Position numbers and translations under genes: made by a program
Shown: positions 49,079 through 60,359 of the stretch, in pieces
Layout of the letters: every line of letters starts with the position of its first letter
Numbering within the stretch: the first letter of the stretch is position 1
Notes under the pieces: generated by a model
The model's database searches: none
What the model saw: the letters and a program-made list of their open reading frames with translations, nothing else
What the model was told of the DNA's origin: nothing
NCBI RefSeq assembly: GCF_033958435.1
Contig: NC_134161.1
Location: forward strand, 16,740,001 to 16,804,000
DNA: 64,000 nucleotides
Direction of reading: 5' to 3'
Origin: Carettochelys insculpta
Taxonomy: Eukaryota > Chordata > Testudines > Carettochelyidae

Positions 49079-49963
49079 TGCAGCGTTGTAGGGTGTGTTG
49101 CACATCACACAATGACCACAGATACTCCTGTCACTTAAAAAGCTCAATGCATGCACAGGAGTCCCCCTCAATGCATGGCGTAAGTGACACCCTGCTAGAG
49201 CAGAATAGGTCACCTGCAGCACTCCACGCCCCCAGGAGTCCCCCATGTTTACGGTTTTGTCTCAACAGAGCGTCAGCCGCAAGACAGACATGTTGAGATG
49301 GACGGCAAGCCGGGCAAATTACTCCATGCAAATGGATGTACGGGCCAGCTAAAGCAAATGAGAGAAAACTGAGGCAGATGGTTTCTAAGACCGGCTCTGC
49401 CACTGACGTGACATTGTCAAGTCCCTTACTATTCGTGCCAGAATCTCCCCTTTTGCCACATGAGCCTATGAATACTGTATCACTGGGGCTGCACGACTGG
49501 TGAGACAATAATCTGGGATTCTGGATAAGACAGGCAGTGTGAAGCAACAAGGGCCTGCTGAGCTATAAGGCCCAAGCTGAGCAAAGCGAATGTTTTATGG
49601 AAGTGCTGGTTTATGTGCCATTTTAAAGAGACACAAAAACAATTGCAAGAACGTGTGTGTCATTGCTGGCTCCCAGCGTTCTGCTGGGGTTTCCATGGTC
49701 TGCACCAGGGCAAGGCACCTTAATGAAGCCCCTCTACGGCAATGAGAGTGAGCTCTCTCGTTAGGACAGTTTACGCCCAGCTCTGAGGGGATTAGGTCAC
49801 TGGGCTTTTTCACACCCCGAGTGACACAGTCATACCGATACAGGCCCGTAGTCAAGAGCCAACCAAGAAAAACTGACCCAAATTTACTAAAATAGTGTCG
49901 ATGTCAATCAATTCTGTCCACAGGAATTTAATGCGGCTTAACTAATTCACCTCAAATTCAGTT

Positions 49964-50242
49964 TTAGGCTACGTCTGTACATTAAACACTACAGCAGCGC
50001 AGTTCCACTAGCTGTGCCAACAGGAGGGCTTCTGTTGGTGTCAGTAACCCACCTCCATGAGAGGGACAAATTCTTCCCCTGACCTAGAGGTGCCTACCTG
50101 GGGGATTAGGTGGGTACAGCTACAGCATTCAGGGTGGATTTTTCACACCTCACACAACAGCACTGGGTCACCCCAGCTTTCTTGTGCACACCAGGCCTGT
50201 GTTAATGAGAATTAATTCTCCTAAGTGCAGACGGACCCTAAC
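49964..50242. repeat. ITR element (family C, MITE-like)
   Basis: The left end TTAGGCTACGTCTGTACATT and the inverse of the right end TTAGGGTCCGTCTGCACTTA match at about 14 of 20 positions. About 278 bp, no coding capacity, consistent with a non-autonomous DNA transposon with TA at its ends. Confidence 0.7.
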
Positions 50243-50990
50243 TACATTCTGCTTTGGTCCATAGAAATGCACCAACAAGTTGCCCAGCGAGTAGATGGGT
50301 CTGCACCAGAACAGCAAGAAGAGACTTGTTTTCAAATTTGGTGTGAGAAACCCTCCGTAACTCCGGAGCCGTGACGCGTGTGAACACGAGACGGCCCTTT
50401 AGCAATGAGCTCAAACCACACTTTTTGTAACCCCTATTTTGAGAACAGCGCACACATATCCCACGAAGCACTGCACATATTAAAGCGGAGCTATGCAAAG
50501 CTTCGAGATCACACACATTTACTATGTCTATCACTTGTTCATTGTCCAGCTTTTAGATGTTCACTGAAATATCAAAAATAACCAGGAGGGTTTTCCCCAC
50601 TTTGCAATTATAGCACTGGGAGCCACGCAGCCGTCCTTAAAGAGCCGCCTGAGGCTCGGGAGCCGCAGGTTGCAGACAGCTGGGCGTGGGGAAATGCACT
50701 GCTCAGTGCGAGAGCGAGGCAGTACCAGCCACGCAGGAGAAGAAAGGGCACAAACGACAACCCACACCACCCAGGCGCGAGCGAGCCACAGGCAGAGCTC
50801 AGGAAGCCCCTTGTGTCAGTGGGGGGGTCTGATGCTGGAGAGCTGGTGCGAGGGGTGAGCCCTGGAGCGTCAGGCAGGGGAACGCTGGGGATGGCAGAGC
50901 GCTGCCACCGCTCCTCTGCCAGGAGTGACCAACCCTGGCGGGAAGCCCAGCTGTGAGCCCCCAGCCCCCCATGGCACCCCAAAGCCAGCC

Positions 50991-51015
50991 GAGCCGAGCC
51001 GAGCCGAGCCGAGCC
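50991..51015. repeat. (GAGCC)5 microsatellite
   Basis: Five exact GAGCC copies in intron 1, about 90 bp beyond the exon 1 donor and within the CpG-rich island. Confidence 0.9.
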
Positions 51016-51103
51016 CTGCCAGCCTGTACCCTGCCCCCCGCGCCCAGCCGTGCCACCCGGGACAGCCCACCCCCGTGGCCTCGGGGCTCCCGGCCGCGCT
51101 TAC

Positions 51104-51162
51104 CAGCTGTCCCGCGGCAGAGAGCGCAGCAGGCGGATCCCGGGGGCCAGCGAGGATCTCAT
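51104..51162 (-). CDS. SLC37A2: SLC37A2 exon 1 (start codon, residues 1-20)
   Basis: The ATG at 51162-51160 opens MRSSLAPGIRLLRSLPRDSW, close to the known vertebrate N-terminus of SLC37A2. The exon ends CAGCTG before a consensus GTAAG donor at 51103-51099 and splits the Trp codon (phase 2), which exon 2 completes with G. The basic, Arg-rich N-terminus is the short cytosolic tail before helix 1. No other in-frame ATG competes in this short exon. Confidence 0.95.
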
Positions 51163-51164
51163 GG

Positions 51165-51420
51165 CGCAGCGGGGCGAGCTCGGCTCCCAGCGAGCTGTGC
51201 CGCGGGCCCGCGGGCGCTGCCATTTAAATGCCCCGCTGGAGCCGCAGCGCCGGGCACGGGTGGGGGGGGCCGCCCCGCTCCGCCCCGCTCCGCCCCCCGC
51301 CCCCGCCGGTCACGTGCTGCGGCCCCCGGGCGGGCCCGTCCCACTCGCTGTGCGCTCGGCCCCCCAGCCCCTGCCCCTCCGTGCCCCGGGCACCCCACTG
51401 AACCCCGCACCCCCGCTCAC
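51165..51420 (-). promoter_or_regulatory. SLC37A2: SLC37A2 CpG-rich promoter
   Basis: Immediately upstream of the start codon lies very CpG-rich DNA with a run of GC boxes (CCGCCCC-type) at about 51268-51306. A palindromic TATA-like CATTTAAATG lies at 51221-51230, about 60 bp before the ATG. An E-box CACGTG sits at 51311-51316; read on the minus strand it is GCACGTGACC, matching 8 of 10 positions of the TFEB/USF-type GTCACGTGAC motif. The transcription start is inferred to lie near 51195, not shown. Confidence 0.65.
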
Positions 51421-51454
51421 CTGCCTAGGGCTCCGGGAGGGCGTCTGGGCGCTG

Positions 51455-52762
51455 GGCGGAAGCTGGGGTGCTGGAGGGGAGGGGAGGGGAGTGGGAAGGG
51501 TGGGGGCTGAGCTAGGCTGGAGCGGAGGAGGGTGGGGGTTGAGCTAGGCTGGGGTGCAGGAGGGGTGGGGGCTAGGCTGGGGTGCAGGAGGGGTTGAGCT
51601 GGGGTGCAGAAGGGCTGGAGCTGGGGTGCAGGAGGGGTGGGATGGGGGCTGGAGCTGGCGTACAGGAGGAATTGGGGCTGGGCTGGGGCACAAGAGGGGT
51701 GGGGTTGGGGCTGGGCTGGGGTGCAGGAGGGGTGGGGTGGGGTGGGGGCTGGGCTGGGGTGCAGGAGGAATGGAGGCTGGGCTGGGCGCAGTAGGGGTGA
51801 GTGGCTGGAGCTGGGTGCGGGTGGGGTGGGGTGGGGGTTGAAGCTGGGGTGCAAGAGGGATGGGGTGGGGGCTGCAGCTGGGGTGGGGGCTGCAGCTGGG
51901 GTACAGAAGGAATTGGGGCTGGGCTGGAGTGAAGGAGGGGTTGGGCTGGGCTGGGCTGGGCTGGACTGGGGCGCAAAAGGGATGGTGGGGGCTGGAGCTG
52001 GTGTACAGGAGGAATGGGGGCTGGGCTGGAGTGAAGGAGGGGGTTGGGTTGGGCTGGACTGGGGCGCAGGAGAGGTGAGGTGCTGGAGCTGGGGTGCAAG
52101 AGGGGTGGGGTGGGGGCTGGAGCTGGGGTACAGGAGAAATGGGGGCTGGGGTGGGGGGTTGGAGCTGGGGTGCAGGAGAAATGGGGGCTGGGGTGGGGGG
52201 TTGGAGCTGGGGTGCAGGAGGAATGGGGGCTGGGCTGGGCTGGAGCGCAGGAGGGGTGGAGGGCTGGGCTGGGGTGCAGGAGGGGTAGGGTGGGGGCTGG
52301 AGCTGGGGTTCAGGAGGAATGAGGGCTGGGCTGGAGTGAAGGAGGGGCTGGGCTGGGGTGCAGGAGGAATGGGGGCTGGGCTGGGGTGCAGGAGGAATGG
52401 GGGCTGGGCTGGACTGGAGCGCAGGAGGGGTGGGGTGGGGGCTGGAGCTGGGGTACAGGAGGAATGGGGGCTGGGCTGGACTGGAGCGCAGGAGGGGTGG
52501 GGTGGGGGCTGGAGCTGGGGTGCAGGAGGAATGGGGGCTGGGCTGGACTGGAGCGCAGGAGGGGTGGGGTGGGGGCTGGAGCTGGGGTACAGGAGGAATG
52601 GGGGCTGGGCTGGACTGGAGCGCAGGAGGGGTGGGGTGGGGGCTGGAGCTGGGGTGCAGGAGGAATGGGGGCTGGGCTGGACTGGAGCGCAGGAGGGGTG
52701 GGGTGGGGGCTGGAGCTGGGGTGCAGGAGGAATGGGGGCTGGGGCTGGGGGCAGCCTTTCCA
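51455..52762 (+). repeat. G-rich minisatellite, about 67-bp unit (5' of SLC37A2)
   Basis: Units around GCTGGAGCTGGGGTGCAGGA plus a GGGCTGGACTGGAGCGCAGG half. Irregular from 51.45 to 52.1 kb, regular from about 52.35 to 52.75 kb with at least six near-identical units. It starts about 290 bp upstream of the SLC37A2 start codon. The long frames across it on both strands (for example to 53673 plus and 53102 minus) are composition artefacts. Confidence 0.95.
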
Positions 52763-52764
52763 GT

Positions 52765-53045
52765 GCCCCGGGAACAGAGGCTGCCTCAACCCCAGCTCCA
52801 GCCCCACCCTTTAGCAGCAGGGGGTCGAGTTCCGTCCAGTCTCCTCCGCCGCTGCTTCCACCGGCCGGGCGGGGAGGGGCCGCTGCGCCTTGGCCCCAGG
52901 TGACCCCGCCCCTCCTGGCCATAGGACCGCAGTTGGCCGGGGGCGGGTTCCCCTGTGTGCGCCGCGCAACTCCGTCCGCCCACGCATGGTGGGAACATCG
53001 CTCTGGGGGCGGGCTCCCGGGGGCGGGCTGTGCCCCTCCTTGTAG
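52765..53045. promoter_or_regulatory. unique GC-box-rich island between two minisatellites
   Basis: About 280 bp of non-repetitive, CpG-rich sequence with repeated GGGGGCGGG / CCCCGCCCC boxes (for example near 52907, 52940, 53007 and 53020). It could be an upstream or alternative promoter or a remnant CpG island. No transcript evidence is available from sequence. Confidence 0.4.
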
Positions 53046-54862
53046 CCTCTCCCCCCGCCCCGCCCCGCTACTGGGTAACCCCTGTGCCCCCTTCTCCTCC
53101 ACCCCTGCCCCGCCCCGCTACTGGGTAACCCCTGTGCCCCCTTCTCCTCCACCCTGCCCTGCCCCGCTACTGGGTAACCCCATGTGCCCCCTTCTCCTCC
53201 ACCCTGCCCTGCCCCGCTACTGGGTAACCCCTGTGCCCCCTTCTCCTCCACCCCTGCCCCGCTACTGGTTAAACCCCTGTGCCCCCTTCTCCTCCACCCC
53301 TGCCCTGCCCCGCTACTGGGTAACCCCCTGTGCCCCCTTCTCCTCCACCCCTGCCCCGCCCCGCTACTGGGTAACCCCATGTGCCCCCTTCTCCTCCACC
53401 CCTGCCCCGCCCCGCTACTGGGTAACCCCTGTGCCCCCTTCTCCTCCACCCCTGCCCCGCTACTGGTTAAACCCCTGTGCCCCCTTCTCCTCCACCCCTG
53501 CCCTGCCCCGCTACTGGGTAACCCCCTGTGCCCCCTTCTCCTCCACCCCTGCCCCGCCCCGCTACTGGGTAACCCCATGTGCCCCCTTCTCCTCCACCCC
53601 TGCCCCGCCCCGCTACTGGGTAACCCCTGTGCCCCCTTCTCCTCCACCCCTGCCCTGCCCCGCTACTGGGTAACCCCTGTGCCCCCTTCTCCTCCACCCT
53701 GCCCTGCCCCGCCCCGCTACTGGTTAAACCCATGTGCCCCCTTCTCCTCCACCCCTGCCCTGCCCCGCTACTGGGTAACCCCATGTGCCCCCTTCTCCTC
53801 CACCCCTGCCCCGCCCCGCTACTGGGTAACCCCTGTGCCCCCTTCTCCTCCACCCCTGCCCTGCCCCGCTACTGGGTAACCCCTGTGCCCCCTTCTCCTC
53901 CACCCTGCCCTGCCCCGCTACTGGGTAACCCCATGTGCCCCCTTCTCCTCCACCCTGCCCTGCCCCGCTACTGGGTAACCCCTGTGCCCCCTTCTCCTCC
54001 ACCCCTGCCCTGCCCCGCTACTGGGTAACCCCTGTGCCCCCTTCTCCTCCACCCCTGCCCCGCCCCGCTACTGGTTAAACCCCTGTGCCCCCTTCTCCTC
54101 CACCCCTGCCCTGCCCCGCTACTGGGTAACCCCATGTGCCCCTTTCTCCTCCACCCCTGCCCTGCCCCGCTACTGGTTAAACCCCTGTGCCCCCTTCTCC
54201 TCCACCCCTGCCCTGCCCCGCTACTGGGTAACCCCATGTGCCCCCTTCTCCTCCACCCTGCCCTGCCCCGCTACTGGGTAACCCCTGTGCCCCCTTCTCC
54301 TCCACCCCTGCCCTGCCCCGCTACTGGGTAACCCCTGTGCCCCCTTCTCCTCCACCCCTGCCCTGCCCCTCTACTGGTTAAACCCCTGTGCCCCCTTCTC
54401 CTCCACCCCTGCCCTGCCCCGCTACTGGGTAACCCCATGTGCCCCCTTCTCCTCCACCCTGCCCTGCCCCGCTACTGGTTAAACCCCTGTGCCCCCTTCT
54501 CCTCCACCCCTGCCCTGCCCCGCTACTGGGTAACCCCTGTGCCCCCTTCTCCTCCACCCCTGCCCCGCTACTGGTTAAACCCCTGTGCCCCCTTCTCCTC
54601 CACCCCTGCCCTGCCCCGCTACTGGGTAACCCCATGTGTCCCCTTCTCCTCCACCCCTGCCCTGCCCCGCTACTGGGTAACCCCATGTGCCCCCTTCTCC
54701 TCCACCCCTGCCCCGCCCCGCTACTGGGTAACCCCTGTGCCCCCTTCTCCTCCACCCCTGCCCTGCCCCGCTACTGGTTAAACCCCTGTGCCCCCTTCTC
54801 CTCCACCCCTGCCCTGCCCCGCTACTGGGTAACCCCATGTGCCCCTTTCTCCTCCGCCCCCT
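53046..54862 (-). repeat. C-rich minisatellite, 50-bp unit, about 36 copies
   Basis: The unit contains CCCCGCTACTGGGTAACCCC and TGTGCCCCCTTCTCCTCCA. Variants include CTGGTTAAACCCC in place of CTGGGTAACCCC, CCATGTG for CCTGTG, and one or two GCCCC/GCCCT steps. The minus strand is G-rich with several runs of four or more G per unit, so G-quadruplex potential is high. It is 1.9 to 3.7 kb upstream of the SLC37A2 start. Confidence 0.96.
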
Positions 54863-56495
54863 GCCCTGTACCAAATCCATGTACACCCCCCTCAACCCTC
54901 CCTCTGCCCTCAGACCCCAGGTGCACCCCCTCACCCTTTGTCCCGTCCATCCCACCTCTCCCTCCTGTGCAGCCTTTCCTGCTGCCATTACACCTGCTCC
55001 CCATCTGCCCTGTCTGCAGCCCCTCCCTTCCCTGCCCTGATCCCCCCAGACTTACACCCCCTCCTCTTGCCCCCCTGTGCGTAACTCCCCACAGCCAAGA
55101 ACTGCCCCAGTGCATCAGGCCAGCAGCCTGCTGTGGAGAGTGGCAGGTGAGCAAGGCCTAACAGACACAGGTGTGTGATCTGCCCCCTGCAGGTCTCACC
55201 TGTCTTCGTCTCTGAAGCACACGATCTGACATCCTGCTCTTGTCAGCCCCGTGAATACCAACCCCCTTGGGAAGCCTGCACAGTGACTGGCCTCCGTGGC
55301 ATTACGTGGTGGCGCGATCCACAGCCCCCTCACATGCCGCATGAGAAGGCGTTTTCTTCACTTGGTTTTACATTTCCCCATATGTCCTTCTGACCCCTCC
55401 TTCCACAGCTATGTTGTCCATTCCACCCCCACCCTTCTCAGCCCTGACAGTCACCTGGCCCCAAAGCCAGACCCCCATGCGCGAGGTCCTGTGCGCAGTC
55501 ACCTCCTCTTAGATTCCCAGTTACGACCTCTCGGGACCAGGCCCCCTGTGTAAGTTACACTGTGACTGGGCAGCCACGTACGCCCACCTGCCACGTGTGC
55601 TGGAGGAACCTGTGTGTTTTCAGATCTCCTTTGTTAATATACCCTTAGCCCAGCCCCAAATGCCCCTGTTCCGTAAGAGAACAAGGGAGGGTCCATCCCG
55701 TTTTCCCCTGCACTCCCCTTTTCCCTCGGCAGCCGACACGCCGCCCGCCTGCCCCATGTGCTGAAACGGACACTGCAGCGTGGCCCATTAGAGCGGCACG
55801 CCCGCTGCCAACTCAGCGCACCTGCCCCACTGTTTGGTGGGACAAGCACAGGGTGGTGGCAGCAGAGGCAGTTCCTCCTGCGGCTCTGGTGGTCCCACAT
55901 GGCTCGCGGTGGCGGCTCCAGCCGTGGGGATGAGTCGCCGGGGGCGGATCAGGCAGGCCCATGCGGCTACAGCTGCAGGGTGGCTCCAGTGGCAGTGGTG
56001 GCGTCAGTGAGTTGCTGGCAGTTTGCGCAGGGGGCAGGTGCCTGGCTGTGGGGGCCAGGCGGGGCAGGGGTGGCAATCCGTAAATCTCTTTTGGACACCA
56101 CTGTCCTAGAACACCCTGAGGTGCTAGTCACCATCTAGCTCATCACCATCACCTTCGCCATCCTTGCCAGAGGCCATTCTTCTGGGGCACCTCCAGGACC
56201 TACTTCTGCTACAGCCCTTCCGCTGGGATGTCACATTCGTAATGTTGTGCTGGCATTGCCATGTTTGACACAGACTCGCTGGGGGATGTTCCCTTTTCTC
56301 CTTATCTGTGTTTCCTTAGCTTATTAAGGGGGAAGTGTCTTTTTCCTATAAGCCAGTAGAGCCTCGAGCTCAGCTTATTGTCATACATGTCATCAATGTG
56401 TTGCCACGGATCTTCTGTTGTTGTCTATCACATTTGTTATTTCTCTCCTCCCTGGTTATTTAGCCTGGGCTTAACCTGTTGTTTTGGGTTTTTCT
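54863..56495. other. intergenic DNA, nothing certain
   Basis: C-rich up to about 55.1 kb, then ordinary sequence. No gene or repeat that I can name. Confidence 0.5.
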
Positions 56496-56496
56496 T

Positions 56497-56770
56497 AGGG
56501 CACGTCAAGACTACACAAAAGATTGACCCAGTCAGGGTTGATCTTCCGGAGTTCAATTTCACACACCTGGTATAGAAGCATGAAATCAAACTACCACCAG
56601 TCAACCCCTGTATAAGGGAGGTTGATGGGAGATTTTCTCCCATCAACTTCCCTCTGTGAAGACAGCCAGGTAAGTCAATCCTAGATAAGTCAATTCCAGC
56701 TAAGCGATTGCCTTAGCTAAAATTGTGTGTCTACAGTACTTACCTGCCTAGTGTAAAGCCACCCTAAGCA
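56497..56770. repeat. possible ITR element (family C-like)
   Basis: The left end CTTAGGGCACGTCAAGACTA and the inverse of the right end (CTTAGGGTGGCTTTACACTA) share the first seven bases and scattered later ones. AT-rich, non-coding interior. Confidence 0.45.
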
Positions 56771-56987
56771 ATTATATACTTGCTAAGTTCAAGGGTATTC
56801 TTGGATGCCCCTATGCCACTGAAGTTTGCTTTATCTAGGTGAAAGGCCTCAAATATCAATGTTTGGTACCTGTCTTGGTCTTAGCTTACACCTATAATAA
56901 TGAAAATAACCCCAGTAACCCCTGATCTATAACCCATCCTTTCATTCCAGCTCCAGGGATTGTTCAACTCATTACCTTCCTTCAGCA

Positions 56988-57420
56988 ACAGAGAGGAAGC
57001 CGTGCTAGTCTATATACTATCAAAACAAAAAGCAGTCAAGTAGCACTTTAAAGACTAACAAAATAATTTATTAGGTGAGCTTTCGTGGGACAGACCCACT
57101 TCTCGGACCATAGCCAGACCAGAACAGACTCAATATTTAAGACATAGAAAAAGAAAAATGGTAATCAAGGTTGACAAATCAGAAAAAAAATTATCAAGGT
57201 GAGAAAATCAGAGAGCAGAGGGGTGGGGGGAGGGAGGTCAAGAATTAGATTTAGCCAACTATGCAAAAGAGCCCCTATAGTGACCCAGTTCAAACCACGT
57301 GTTAATGTGTTGAATTTGAATACAGAAGAGAGTTCAGCAGTGTCTCTTTCCAGAGCAGTGTGAAAATTCTTCTTCAATAAGAAGCAAACTCTTAGGTCAT
57401 TAACAGAATGGCTCCACTTC
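56988..57420 (-). pseudogene. Penelope-like element 3' end: ORF C-terminus plus tail
   Basis: The minus-strand frame from about 57420 to 57165 ends in a segment with AELSSVFKFNTLTRGLNW, resembling the end of the GIY-YIG endonuclease part of Penelope-like proteins (FNT...GLN). It is followed by the family 2 tail that also occurs at 46832-47275. This links that tail family to Penelope-like elements. The element is 5'-truncated. Confidence 0.65.
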
Positions 57421-57984
57421 CTTCAGCAGTTGAGGAAGAGCTTGTTACCCACATTGTTAGTAATTTCTATGAAGTGGGTCTCCTTATGCGCCAGCAATGG
57501 CTTTAGCTCTAATGCTAGAGAATTAGAGAACTACGTTTCCCATCAAAGTAGGGTGCTTGGGAGTAAAACAGACATTTAGATTTGTGACAGGACACTGCAA
57601 GGTACCTATAGTGGTGCTTGCTTACCAGGCAAAATTGGCCATAGGTTACCACAGGGATCCAGAGTCTTCCACTTACGCGACCCCACCAGGCGTGATAACG
57701 AGGATTACTTATTCCATAACTCGTCTCCTCATAGTCTGCAAAAGCAGCGTCTGTCTCAAACTCCTTACATAACCTCTATTTCCAGCTCCCCAGAAGCTCG
57801 CGGAGTTCCATTGGACTGCTAGTCTGCTTAAAGCTCATTTGATGAGATATTATGGGCCTCAAGACTTATACTAACTTGCCAAAGCTGATGTCTAACCTAC
57901 AGGATACAGGCCTGTAGGAGTAGTAGTAGGCATCCTTCAGTCTGCATAGACTATGGATCGCGCCCTTTAAAGTTTCAATTGAGG

Positions 57985-58720
57985 ACTTCATTTACAGCGT
58001 CTATTGTGACTATGAAGACCCACACGAGAGTGACAGTCCTTGCTGCATCTCTTGCAGATGTAGCGGGTGTCTGGCAAGTCCTTATTGTGCTTTCTGTGTG
58101 CTCGCTTCTCCTCTGCTAGCTGTCTGATCCTCATCTCGCCCTTCTGAAGGCCCTTGTGTAACCCCTGCCTCCATCTGCTGCGGTCGTCTGCTAGTTCTTC
58201 CCAGTTGTCCAGCTCGATGTCTACCTCTCTGAGGTCTCTCTTGCAGACATCTTTGTAGCGCAACTGGGGGCGTCCAGGAGGTCTTTTGCCAGAGGCTAGC
58301 TCGCCATACAGGATGTCTTTTGGAATCCTTCTATCATTCATCCTGTGGATGTGGCCAAGCCAGCGGAGCCGACGCTGCCTGAGGAGGGTGTGCATGGTTG
58401 GGATTCCAGCTTCCTCGAGGACAGCGATGTTGGTCACTCTGTCCTCCATGATATTCCAAGGATGCGCCTGAGGCAGCGCAAGTGGAAGACGTTCAGCCTC
58501 TTTTCCTGGCGGGCATACAGGGTCCAAGCCTCGCTGCCATAAAGAGGGTGCTGAGGATGCAGGCTCTGTAGACTTGCATTTTGGTGTGAGTGTACAGCTT
58601 GTTGTTATTCCACACTCTTGCTGAGTCTGGACAGAGTTGTGGCTGCTTTTCCAATCCTCCTATTTAGCTCAGTGTCCAACGACAGGGTGTCAGTGATGGT
58701 GGACCTGAGACAGGCCTGTA
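57985..58720 (-). pseudogene. non-LTR retrotransposon ORF2 C-terminal part
   Basis: The main minus frame (58527-57988) encodes LRQRRLRWLGHIHRMNDRRI, GKRPPGRPQLRYKDVCKRDL and, at the end, a zinc-finger-like C-x2-C/H-x4-C module (CKRCSKDC...HSHNRRC). Upstream in another frame: DTELNRRIGKAATTLSRLSK. This is the region after the reverse transcriptase of an RTE-like or related LINE family. One frameshift near 58530 and 5' truncation make it inactive. Family name not certain. Confidence 0.75.
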
Positions 58721-59570
58721 GGTTACTTGCATTATAGCTGAATGCAATGCAAAGCAGAATAGAATGCAGAAGTGAATATAATGAAGAGGGACTAGAGTAG
58801 TAACAGTAAATATAACAAAGGCAAACTAGCCCACAGGGCTTGATAGGCTGATTGTCAATGAACCCTATCACATAAGATAAGGACTTTACCCTTAGCCCAA
58901 CTGATAACCAGAAAATGGGAACTGCCACAGGCTTAATTAGTACGTGTACCTTATGGGTGGGCAAAAATTTGACCCTGTGACCCTGCGCCCCAATTGACCG
59001 TGAAATAATATATGATATATAAACAGTGGAGGAATAGTGGGCAATCTCACCATATGTTACCCTTCATAAAAAGGCCTCCTGCACCGTTAACCTGCTAGGT
59101 TACCAACAACAATGACAACTGATTTTGTTGACACCTTTCTTACCGCCACATGGTGATGTGGCCACCTCACACATGGTGTATTTACCAGTGCATTAATACA
59201 GAGCCACAGGCCATTGGTGGAATTTTCTATTAGGTGATATACAATCACAGGAGCTACATGGCTGGCTTTATAATTTCAAGATGCTCAAACTCAGGCAAAG
59301 AGGCTGGGAAGAGGACACACTAAGGTTTACGCCATAATAATCTTAGTTAAAGAATGGTCTGAATTAGTGGCCCTTTTTGAAAAGAATTAAACAAGTGGCT
59401 TTTTCCTATTCTTGATGTAAAATCATAATTACCAGTACAACACAGCTATTGCTAATTCCTGGTTACATGTACGTCTTCCTTCAATCCTAAGCTTTTAGAA
59501 TGGTGTTATATGTACATACTGCATACAGAACTGATTTATGCCATACCATAGCTATTCCTGCACCTTGGAA
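58721..59570. other. intergenic, AT-rich, nothing recognised
   Basis: About 850 bp with no open frame of note and no repeat I can name. Confidence 0.5.
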
Positions 59571-59574
59571 GAGT

Positions 59575-60352
59575 GTTAGTCTGCAGATTCACAAATAACA
59601 AGTAGCACCATGGCACCTTACAAGCTAACCACCCATGATAACAGGACACATTTGCTTATCCCTAAAATGGCTTAAATACTAATTTATTCATATTGGTATA
59701 CTGGTGCATGGAAATGTAGCTATGCAGCTGTGACATAAGGCGGGGAGATGCAAGGAGCCAGGATGGGCTCCCCGCTCTGGGCTGGGGAAGTCTCAAGCCC
59801 CCAGCCCACCTGCAAGTTGCTCATGGACCTTTAGTGGTCCACACCCTGCACTTCGAGAACCCCTGCCCTATTCTTCATGCGGGATTTGTGTCCATTCATC
59901 CTTTGGTGCAGAGACTGTCCGGTTTGTCCATTGTATATGGCAGAGGGGCATTGCTGGCACACGATGGGATATATATCACATGTATGGATGTGGAGGTGTA
60001 TGAGCTCCTGATGCCGTGGCTGATGTGATTAGGTCATGTGAAGGTGCCTCTTGTATAGCGATGTGGACAGAGCTGGCTATGGGGCTCGTTACAGGGACAG
60101 GTCCCTGGGTGTTTCTGTGGTGTGGTGTGCGGCGGCTGGTGAGAGTTTTCTTGAGGTTGGGCGGCTGTCTGTAGGAGACGACTGGCCTGGCATTGCAGGC
60201 CTGTTGAGAGTGAGGGATCGTGTTCCAGGATAGGTTGTAGGTTGTTAATGATGCACTGGAGGGGTTTAAGCTGGGGGCTGTAGGTGATGACAAGCGGTGC
60301 GCTATTATTTTCCTTGTTGGGCCTATCATGAAGTAGGTGATTTCTGGGCACT
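59575..60352 (-). pseudogene. Penelope-like element fragment (ORF plus tail)
   Basis: Two minus frames cover the region upstream of the GIY-YIG domain: one reads RPNKENNSAPLVITYSPQLK, the other PVVSYRQPPNLKKTL. A frameshift separates them near 60200. Toward lower coordinates the decayed family 1 tail occurs (59575-59665). The order ORF then tail matches a minus-strand insertion. Confidence 0.65.
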
Positions 60353-60359
60353 CTTCTGG

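Noticed and set aside
51417..53673. Long frames on both strands (561 and 689 codons) upstream of SLC37A2
   Set aside because: Low-complexity Pro/Gly translation of the 67-bp and 50-bp minisatellites, without homology.
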